A stretch of 64,000 bases of DNA from Methanofollis sp. UBA420 (lineage in GTDB: Archaea > Halobacteriota > Methanomicrobia > Methanomicrobiales > Methanofollaceae): contig NZ_DAGX01000005.1 of the NCBI RefSeq assembly GCF_002498315.1, forward strand, positions 420,042-484,041, in the 5' to 3' direction. Below, one piece after another: positions 57,915-64,000 of this stretch (the stretch's first letter is position 1; each line of letters opens with the position of its first letter). The position numbers were made by a program, and so were the translations under genes. Below the pieces are notes generated by a model, which ran no database searches, was not told the origin of the DNA, and saw only the letters and a list, made by a program, of their open reading frames with translations.

Positions 57915-58727
57915 ATGATTGTCCCGACACCGGAATGGGAAGGTCTTGTGCACGACCTGGAGGGGACCGACCGACCAGGCACCGTCTTCCTCCTCGGTGC
58001 AAGCGATTGCGGCAAGACGACCCTTGCCCGCTGGATTTCCACACAGATGAGGGACGTCGCCTACATCGACGGCGATCCGGGGCAGTCTGTCCTCGGCCCG
58101 CCCGGCACCCTCGGCCTCGAACTTCCCGACGGGAGGGTCCGCCTGCGGTTCACCGGGGCGTTCTCCCCCTCGCACGCGCTCCTTGCGACCCTCGTCAGCC
58201 TGCGGCGTCTCCTCGACGCCGCCGTCGCCGAAGGGCCGGAGGTCGTCCTCGTCGATTCCTGCGGGTACATCTGGGGCGACGGAGGCGTGGAGTTCCAGAG
58301 GCGGTCAATCGAGATCCTCAAACCTGACGCCATCGTCGCCATCGGCAGGCAGGCCGAGATCGGCCGCATCCTCGCACCCTTCCCGGCCATACAGGTCCAC
58401 CGCCTCCCCCCGGCGCCCGCGGCGCGGCGGCGGTCGCAGGGGGAGAGGCGGCGGTACCGTGCCGAACGGTTCGCCCGCCACATGGAGGGGGCCGAGAAGA
58501 TCGTCGTCGGCCCGGGCGTGCACCGCATCGGCCACGCCCCGACCCCCGGCCACTTCGCCGCCCTCCTCGACGCCGACGGCTGGGTCCTCACCGCGGGAAC
58601 AGTCGCCGCCGCGGGGCCGGAGGGCGTCACCCTCACGGCGGCGCCGCCCGCACCCGACACCCCGGCCTATCTTGAGGTCGCGGACTTCAGGCCCGACCTC
58701 CCGCCCCGCTACCTTCAAGAGGAATGA
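57915..58727 (+). CDS. Clp1/Grc3-type polynucleotide 5'-hydroxyl kinase-like protein
   Basis: 270 residues. P-loop GASDCGKTT (residues 28-36), then YIDGDPGQSVLGPPGTLGL, the Clp1_P Walker B-like segment with conserved DxDxGQ-type spacing, and LVDSCGYIWGDGGVEFQ where the family has a DT.G motif. Archaeal members phosphorylate 5'-OH ends of RNA. It is shorter than full Clp1, lacking the N-terminal beta domain, like other archaeal forms. It runs 19 bases ahead of an ABC transporter ATPase on the same strand; the link is probably only positional. Confidence 0.85.
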   Translation: MIVPTPEWEGLVHDLEGTDRPGTVFLLGASDCGKTTLARWISTQMRDVAYIDGDPGQSVLGPPGTLGLELPDGRVRLRFTGAFSPSHALLATLVSLRRLLDAAVAEGPEVVLVDSCGYIWGDGGVEFQRRSIEILKPDAIVAIGRQAEIGRILAPFPAIQVHRLPPAPAARRRSQGERRRYRAERFARHMEGAEKIVVGPGVHRIGHAPTPGHFAALLDADGWVLTAGTVAAAGPEGVTLTAAPPAPDTPAYLEVADFRPDLPPRYLQEE

Positions 58728-58746
58728 GGCAGGGAAAGAAGGAGCG

Positions 58747-59688
58747 ATGGCAGCGGTCATCGAAGTGGAAGGGCTCGAACACTCCTTCGGGACGGTGAAG
58801 GCGGTGCAGGGGATCAGCTTCACCGTCGAAGAAGGGGAGATCTTCTCCTTCCTCGGGCCGAACGGCGCCGGAAAGAGCACGGTGATCAACGTGCTCACCA
58901 CCCTCCTCCCCCTCCAGAGAGGGCGGGCCGTGGTGGCCGGGTTCGACGTGGCGGCCGAGCCCGATCGCGTGCGGGAGGCGATCGGGATCGTCTTCCAGGA
59001 GGTCACCCTGGACCGCGACATGACAGTCGGCGAGACCCTGGAGTTCCACGGCCGCCTGTACGGCATGGAGACGGAGGAAAGGAGGAGGAGCATCGACGAC
59101 CTCCTCGTCCTCGTCGACCTGACGGATAAGAGGGACGTCCTCACCCGCCACCTCTCCGGCGGCATGAAGAGGCGGCTTGAGATCGCCCGCGGCCTCATGA
59201 CCCGCCCGAAAGTTCTCTTCCTGGACGAACCGACGATCGGCCTCGACCCGCAGACGCGCCGGCGGATCTGGGACGCGATACGGGAGGTGAACCAGGCCGG
59301 GACGACGATCTTCCTGACCACCCACTACATGGACGAGGCCGACCACCTCTCCGATAGGATCAGCCTCGTCGACGGCGGGCAGATCGTCCTCCAGGGCCGG
59401 CCCATCGACCTGAAAAACGCCCTCGGCCAGGACCTCATCTACCTGGAGACCGCGGAGAAGGAGCGGGCGGCAGCGGTGCTCTCGGCGATGCCCGCCGTGA
59501 AGGAGGTGCGGGAGAAGGCGAAAGGCGTCCTCCTCCTGACGGCCGCGGACGGCACCCGCCTCCTCCCCGGCGTCATGGCGGCGATGGCGGAGGAGGGGAT
59601 CAGGGTGACGGCGGTGAACATGAAAAAGCCCTCGATGGACGACGTCTTCGTCCACTTCACCGGGCGGGCATTGGCGGGGGAGACGTAA
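58747..59688 (+). CDS. ABC transporter ATP-binding protein, DrrA/ABC-2 type
   Basis: 313 residues. Walker A GPNGAGKST (37-45), signature LSGGMKRRLEIARGLM, Walker B VLFLDEPTIGLD, switch TTHYMDEADHL. The C-terminal 90 residues are the regulatory tail of DrrA-type exporters, ending with PSMDDVFVHFTGRAL. Start at 58747 behind GGAGC. It pairs with the ABC-2 permease 2 bases downstream to export a drug, lipid or polymer; substrate unknown. Confidence 0.94.
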   Translation: MAAVIEVEGLEHSFGTVKAVQGISFTVEEGEIFSFLGPNGAGKSTVINVLTTLLPLQRGRAVVAGFDVAAEPDRVREAIGIVFQEVTLDRDMTVGETLEFHGRLYGMETEERRRSIDDLLVLVDLTDKRDVLTRHLSGGMKRRLEIARGLMTRPKVLFLDEPTIGLDPQTRRRIWDAIREVNQAGTTIFLTTHYMDEADHLSDRISLVDGGQIVLQGRPIDLKNALGQDLIYLETAEKERAAAVLSAMPAVKEVREKAKGVLLLTAADGTRLLPGVMAAMAEEGIRVTAVNMKKPSMDDVFVHFTGRALAGET

Positions 59689-59690
59689 AG

Positions 59691-60524
59691 ATGGACCTCC
59701 GCTTTCTCACCATCACCTGGCGCGACCTCCTCCGCTTCGTCCGCTTCAAGTCGGTCCTGGTCGCCTCCCTCGTACAGCCCGCCCTCTGGCTCGCCTTCTT
59801 CGGGATCGGGATGGCGAGTTCCTTCGACAGGTTCGCCCCGGCCGCCGCCGCACCGGGCACGACGACGATCGGCTATCTCACCTTCATGTGCGCCGGGGTG
59901 ATCGCCCTGACCACGCTCTTCACGAGCCTGTACGGCGGGATCATCTTCCTCTTCGACAAGAACTGGGGCCTCCTCCGGGAGATCGTCGCAAGCCCTCTCC
60001 CCCGCGGCAGCATCATCGTCGGCATCGCCCTCTCGGGCGTGACCAAGTCGTACCTTCAGGCGATCGTCATCACGGGTTTCGGCCTCATTCTCGGCGTCGA
60101 GTTCTTCGCGGGTTTCGGCGCGATGGAGACGGTCGTCGCCGTCGCGGGCATGCTCGCCTTCGTCGGCGTCTTCGCCCTCGGTTTCCTCTTCCTCTCCTCG
60201 GCGATCGCCGTCACGATGGAGACACCCGAAGGGTTGCAGGCCGTGATCACCCTCCTCACCCTCCCGATCTTCTTCGCCTCGAACGCCCTGTACCCGACGG
60301 CCACCCTGCCCGACGCCCTCAGGGCCCTCGCCGCGGTAAACCCCCTCACCCACCTCATCACCGGCCTCAGGTACTTCGCCATCGGCCCGGACTTCACCGC
60401 CCTCGGCGTCCGCTACGTGACGACGGCCGCGGACGTCGCCTTCTCCTTCTGCGTCCTCCTCGTCTTCGCCGCCCTCACCTATCTCCTCGCACGCTGGCGC
60501 TTCCGGCAGGTCACGGTGACCTGA
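59691..60524 (+). CDS. ABC-2 type transporter permease
   Basis: 277 residues with six membrane helices. The central ABC-2 motif FDKNWGLLREIVASPLPRGSIIVG and the late FFASNALYPTATLPDALRALAAVNPLTHLITGLRY are diagnostic. It forms the channel half of the exporter with the ATPase upstream. The gene starts 2 bases after the ATPase stop and ends about 40 bases before the STAS gene. Confidence 0.93.
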   Translation: MDLRFLTITWRDLLRFVRFKSVLVASLVQPALWLAFFGIGMASSFDRFAPAAAAPGTTTIGYLTFMCAGVIALTTLFTSLYGGIIFLFDKNWGLLREIVASPLPRGSIIVGIALSGVTKSYLQAIVITGFGLILGVEFFAGFGAMETVVAVAGMLAFVGVFALGFLFLSSAIAVTMETPEGLQAVITLLTLPIFFASNALYPTATLPDALRALAAVNPLTHLITGLRYFAIGPDFTALGVRYVTTAADVAFSFCVLLVFAALTYLLARWRFRQVTVT

Positions 60525-60564
60525 GGACGAAGATATTTGAGGGGCGAAGGCGACCCTCTCCTCC

Positions 60565-60921
60565 ATGAACACAGAGGAGATAGCGGTCTCCGAGCGGTCG
60601 GAAGGGCAGGCGGTCGTCGTCTCCCTGCAGGGGAGGCTCGACGCCGTCTCCTCGTCGGCCGCAGCGGAGGCGCTCGCGGCGGTGACCGGGCGCCGCCCCC
60701 CCGCCGTGGTGCTCGACCTCGGCGGCCTCACCTACACGAGTTCCTCGGGTCTGCGGGTGATGCTGACGGCACTCAAGGAGATGCGGAAGGGCGGGGGCGA
60801 CCTCTCCATCGCCGGGCCGCAGCCGCGGGTGCGGGACGTGCTCGTCACCGCCGGGTTCGACCGGATCATCCCCATCCACCCCGACGTCGGCGAGGCCGTG
60901 CAGGCGGCGGAAAAAAGGTAG
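60565..60921 (+). CDS. STAS-domain protein (anti-sigma-factor-antagonist type)
   Basis: 118 residues, a single STAS domain: VVVSLQGRLDAVSSSAAAEAL, VVLDLGGLTYTSSSGLRVMLTALKEM, and IIPIHPDVGEAVQAAE. The Ser in YTSSSGLRV occupies the place phosphorylated in SpoIIAA/RsbV proteins. Archaea have no sigma factors, so this must work in another partner-switching setting, perhaps with the histidine-kinase-like protein encoded convergently 3 bases away. No serine kinase of the RsbW type is visible nearby. Confidence 0.9.
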   Translation: MNTEEIAVSERSEGQAVVVSLQGRLDAVSSSAAAEALAAVTGRRPPAVVLDLGGLTYTSSSGLRVMLTALKEMRKGGGDLSIAGPQPRVRDVLVTAGFDRIIPIHPDVGEAVQAAEKR

Positions 60922-60924
60922 ATA

Positions 60925-62355
60925 TCAGCCAGACCTGAGAGTGAAGCAGAAGGCGGCGCCCTCTTCGGGCCTCCCCTCCACCCTGTCCTCCACCCTGATC
61001 TCGCCGCCGTACCGGTGCACCAGCGTCCCCACGATATAGAGGCCGAGGCCCTGCCCCGGCCGGGAGCGGGTGTACCTGAAGAAACGCTCGAAGACTTTTT
61101 TTCTGGCGCCGGGCGGGATGCCGGGCCCGGTGTCGCTGACCCTGACATCGACCCCGCCGTTCTCCGCGGCGACGTCGATCGCGATCCCGACGGCCGCGCC
61201 CCCGTGCTTCAGGCTGTTGCCGATGAGGTTCTCGAAGATGCGGGGGAGGAGGTCGTCGGCGCGGACGACCGCTCCGGTCCCCGCGTACGTGACCGATGCA
61301 CCGGGGAAACCGTCGATAACCGACCGGATCACCGGGTCGAGGGGCACCGCACGGAGGGTCGGCTCCTGCTGGCAGGCCCGCAGGACCTGGACCCGGTCGA
61401 TGATCCCGCAGCTCTGCCTGATCCCGGAGAGGCACTTCCCGGCAAAGACGGACTGTTCGCCGGCGACCTCCTCCCTGAGCATCTCCAGGTAGCCCATCGC
61501 CACACTGTTCGCGTTGTTGATGTCGTGCGTCAGCACGTCGAGGTAGAGGTCGGCCTCGGTCCTGGCGGCCGCAAGGTCGTCGGCAAGGGCGGCCTTGTGG
61601 ATGATGCCGCCGACCTCCCTGCCGATCGCCTCCAGGGTCTCCTTCTCCAGCGGGGAGAAGGAGTGGAAACTGCTGTTTGCGATGGCGAGGGCGCCGATCA
61701 CCGTCCCTGAGGGGAGGGAGACCGGGACGACCGCGTGGGAATAGACGCCGAGTTCCCCCTCGGCATGGGCGACGCCGAGGTAGGCCTCGCCATACCGGGC
61801 CCTGCCGTCGGAGAAGATGCTGGACCAGTCGTCCCCGTCGCCGCCGACGGCGATGGCGTCGGGGAAGTAGAGACGGTACAGTCCGGCGTCGGCGCGCCGC
61901 GCGGCCGAGGCTCCGCCTTTCTCGACAAAGTAGATAGCCCCGGCATCGAAGTCGAGGAGGGCGACGGTCTTCTCCACCACCGCCGCCAGAGTCTCCTGGA
62001 GGGAGGTCGGTGCGGTGGCGGCCCTGATGATGCCGACGAGGACGGCAAGACGGCACCCGCCCTGCCCTCCATCCCTGTCGGGGACGAGGGCGACGACGAC
62101 ATGGCCGCCCGGCCCCGGCACCACCCGCCCCTTCGCCTCGAAACAGTCCGGACCGGTGCAGAGGGTTGCAGACGCGGCACCCTCCTCCCGCACATGCGCG
62201 AGGAACGCGGCGAAGTCCGGCGAAGAGAGGAGGTCGTCCGGCACCGACGAAAAGAGGGGGTTCGCCCGGATGACGCGGCCGTCCCGGTCGATCACGCCGA
62301 CAGGCAGGGGGAGGGCCTGCAATATGGCTGCGGGTTCGGGATACTCGATAACCAT
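60925..62355 (-). CDS. Sensor histidine kinase with PAS and GAF domains
   Basis: 476 residues from ATG 62355. A short PAS domain (LPLPVGVIDRDGRVIRANPLF) is followed by a GAF domain (about 120-260; LLDFDAGAIYFVEKGG, IGALAIANSSFHSFSPLEKETL), the dimerisation helix with phospho-acceptor His277 in LTHDINNANSVAMGYLEML, and an ATPase domain with N-box RIFENLIGNSLKHGG, G1 RVSDTGPGIPP and G2 RPGQGLGLYIV. No transmembrane helix, so it senses a cytoplasmic signal. No response regulator lies in the window. Convergent with the STAS gene. Confidence 0.92.
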   Translation of the reverse strand: MVIEYPEPAAILQALPLPVGVIDRDGRVIRANPLFSSVPDDLLSSPDFAAFLAHVREEGAASATLCTGPDCFEAKGRVVPGPGGHVVVALVPDRDGGQGGCRLAVLVGIIRAATAPTSLQETLAAVVEKTVALLDFDAGAIYFVEKGGASAARRADAGLYRLYFPDAIAVGGDGDDWSSIFSDGRARYGEAYLGVAHAEGELGVYSHAVVPVSLPSGTVIGALAIANSSFHSFSPLEKETLEAIGREVGGIIHKAALADDLAAARTEADLYLDVLTHDINNANSVAMGYLEMLREEVAGEQSVFAGKCLSGIRQSCGIIDRVQVLRACQQEPTLRAVPLDPVIRSVIDGFPGASVTYAGTGAVVRADDLLPRIFENLIGNSLKHGGAAVGIAIDVAAENGGVDVRVSDTGPGIPPGARKKVFERFFRYTRSRPGQGLGLYIVGTLVHRYGGEIRVEDRVEGRPEEGAAFCFTLRSG

Positions 62356-62430
62356 AACGTCAGAAGACCTCTCCGGCAGGGACAATAAAAATATGGGATT
62401 GAATGCGACGCGGGGAAGACGACAGGGCCG

Positions 62431-64000
62431 TCACTCCCCCATCTCCGGCGGCAGGGGCCGCGGGGTGGTCACCACCGGCGGCGGGAGCACGCTCGAATCC
62501 CCCAGGACGACCGACCCGGCGCGGGTGCAGTCCGGGAGGTCGGTCAGGACGATGGAGAGTTCGGAGATCGTGGCCAGGGTCTCGTCGAAGCGCACCGTCC
62601 TCTCCACCCGCCCGTCCCATGACGATTCGTGGGCGATGGTCCCGATATGGTCGATGCCCTCCCCTTCGGAGACGGTAAAGACGTACGCCCCGTTCCAGGG
62701 AGAGGAAGAGACGGGATAATTCTCTCTATGGTCGAAGACCGGGAGGACCAGGACGCCGCGCCTCTCGTCGAAGAAGAAGGCCTTATGGTCCTCGAGGGCC
62801 GGCGACCCGGTCATCTGGCCGCCGATGACAGCGGTGTCGACGACCGTCGGGGCCGAGACATCGGCGACGTCGAAGAGGGCGACCTTCAGGCCGCCGTTGA
62901 CGGTGCCGCCCCACTCATTCACCGCCGTCTCCCTGCCGACGCCGATGAGGCAGTGGTCGCCGCAGGGGTGGAGGTACTCGGAGTAGCCTGGTATCTTCAG
63001 GGCGCCGAGGACGGCGGGCTTCGTCCCGGAGAGGTCGATGACGAAGAGGGGGTCGATCTGCCTGAAGGTGACCAGGTAGAGGCGGTCGCCGATGAAGCGG
63101 GCCGCGTAGATCCGCTCGCCCGGCGCGATCCCTTCGAGGGCGCCCAGCACCTCCAGATCCCTGTCGAGGAGGTAGACCCCGCTCGTGCTGTTGTTCTGGA
63201 AGGAGGTCGTCGCCACCCTGAGGGTGTCGCCCGCCTCGTCCATCGAGAACTGGTTCTTCACCGTGCCGTTGATCATGCCTGTCGCCGCATAGGCGGCGCC
63301 GCCGGGCGCAAGGGCGAAGCGGTGGACGACCGACTTCCCGCCGGGGGCGTCATAGTAGGCGAGGTACAGGTTCTTCGCCGAGACGTACATCGTCCCCCCG
63401 TCGCCAAGGAGGAAGGAGACCGCCGACGCTTCGCGGCCGCCCGCCACCGGGAAGGAGGCGAGGGTGTGGAAGGTGTAGTACCGCTGGGGGATCGGCGGAG
63501 TGTAGATCGAGGGACGGACGCCCCCGGCCTCGGGCAGAGGATAGACAGGCGAGGAGGGGCGCTCCGCGGTCATGAGCCAGACCTCGCCGTCGATGAGCCG
63601 CGCACCCTCGTAGGCCCCGGTGACGGTGACGGTGTCGAGGAGACGGGGGTTCGCCCGGTCTTCCACCGACCAGATCTCTGCGGCGGTCACCTCCCTGTGC
63701 ACCGGCACCGGCGCCGCGCTCCCCTCGGGGGTGACAAGGTCGTCCTCCGTCTTCACGGTGAAGACAACGAGACGGTCGCCCGCGAGGAAGAGCGCCCGCG
63801 GCCACCCGTCCACCGCCGCACGGCCGACGACCTCCGCCTCGCCGGGCGGGACAGCGCGGACGACGACGAACTCCCCTTCCCTGAGAATGTAGAGGTACTC
63901 CCCGTCGTTCTTGACGACGTCGGCCTCGTCCACGCCGGCGACCTGCACGTTCGTCGAGGAATAGTCGGCCGCACCGCCGGCCGTCGGGGCCATCGTGGGG
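62431..64000 (-). CDS. Secreted beta-propeller domain protein, N-terminus beyond the window
   Basis: At least 522 residues; the frame is open at the right window edge, so the true start and expected signal peptide are missing. The opening YSSTNVQVAGVDEADVVKNDG is the diagnostic start of the propeller family PF09826 found in archaea and some bacteria. Blade-like repeats recur about every 45 residues (for example EYLYILREGEFVVVRAV, DRLYLVTFRQIDPLFVIDLSGTKPAVLGALKIPGYSEYLHP, and KVALFDVADVSAPTVVDTAVIGG). Function unknown; extracellular or surface location is likely. Confidence 0.88.
   Translation of the reverse strand, partial: PTMAPTAGGAADYSSTNVQVAGVDEADVVKNDGEYLYILREGEFVVVRAVPPGEAEVVGRAAVDGWPRALFLAGDRLVVFTVKTEDDLVTPEGSAAPVPVHREVTAAEIWSVEDRANPRLLDTVTVTGAYEGARLIDGEVWLMTAERPSSPVYPLPEAGGVRPSIYTPPIPQRYYTFHTLASFPVAGGREASAVSFLLGDGGTMYVSAKNLYLAYYDAPGGKSVVHRFALAPGGAAYAATGMINGTVKNQFSMDEAGDTLRVATTSFQNNSTSGVYLLDRDLEVLGALEGIAPGERIYAARFIGDRLYLVTFRQIDPLFVIDLSGTKPAVLGALKIPGYSEYLHPCGDHCLIGVGRETAVNEWGGTVNGGLKVALFDVADVSAPTVVDTAVIGGQMTGSPALEDHKAFFFDERRGVLVLPVFDHRENYPVSSSPWNGAYVFTVSEGEGIDHIGTIAHESSWDGRVERTVRFDETLATISELSIVLTDLPDCTRAGSVVLGDSSVLPPPVVTTPRPLPPEMGE

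Noticed and set aside
1..64000. tRNA, rRNA or other standard RNA genes
   Set aside because: Intergenic regions were read on both strands for T-loop (GGTTCRAATCC-like) and acceptor pairing; no convincing match was found. A covariance-model scan would be needed to be sure.

Overview
The window is chromosomal DNA of a GC-rich methanogenic archaeon, most likely a member of the Methanomicrobiales (Methanofollis/Methanoculleus type; the genus cannot be fixed from this alone). The evidence is a split archaeal RNA polymerase A'/A'' with L30e and a short NusA-like protein, an archaeal CCA-adding enzyme, an archaeal three-gene glutamate synthase beside an F420-reductase (FrhB-type) gene, class III ribonucleotide reductase with a glutaredoxin-like partner, a tungsten aldehyde:ferredoxin oxidoreductase, and TATA-type promoters. 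No tRNA, rRNA or CRISPR array was recognised.

Layout. 1-4867: end of the RNA polymerase operon (rpoB 3' end, rpoA1, rpoA2, rpl30e, nusA). 4943-9245: small metabolic and membrane genes with an I42-like inhibitor lipoprotein and a repeat-filled gap. 9485-14441: SDR dehydrogenase, an FtsX/LolD-type ABC cassette with a surface protein, and a PAP2 phosphatase. 14602-20417: a tightly coupled four-gene operon built around a 1057-residue tubulin/FtsZ-like protein and a membrane P-loop GTPase; this is the most promising unusual system. 20425-25366: nrdH-nrdD (nrdD carries an intein) followed by a DUF1786 gene. 25540-27445: RNA-end enzymes thpR and cca. 27530-29872: a multidrug-type transporter and a class I amidotransferase.

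29959-38611 is a nitrogen-assimilation block: amt-glnK, a three-part glutamate synthase with an FrhB-like subunit, and glnA. amt and glnA/glt promoters both carry an exact GGAA-N6-TTCC palindrome placed just downstream of a TATA box, which fits the NrpR nitrogen repressor of methanogens. gdhA (48449-49693) adds the dehydrogenase route. 39001-47381 holds two overlapping genes for giant surface proteins: an eight-repeat, four-PKD protein ending in a dockerin, and a papain-family protease carrying a cohesin-like domain. 49950-53162: Mrp/Nbp35 ATPase with a small partner, and the aldehyde oxidoreductase. 53098-55899: rnhA, a membrane-anchored Cas4/RecB-type nuclease split over two genes, trmO and an MFS transporter. 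56005-64000: PEBP-like protein, DUF2721 protein, CBS protein, Clp1-like polynucleotide kinase, ABC-2 exporter, STAS protein, histidine kinase and a truncated beta-propeller protein.

Five intergenic gaps share a modular repeat family (units around a GATGGCAATCTC core, a GGGGAAGGCGGTG module, and small hairpins whose arms covary). This family looks like an undescribed dispersed element or structured RNA. Assignments rest on motif reading and gene order only; no search was run.
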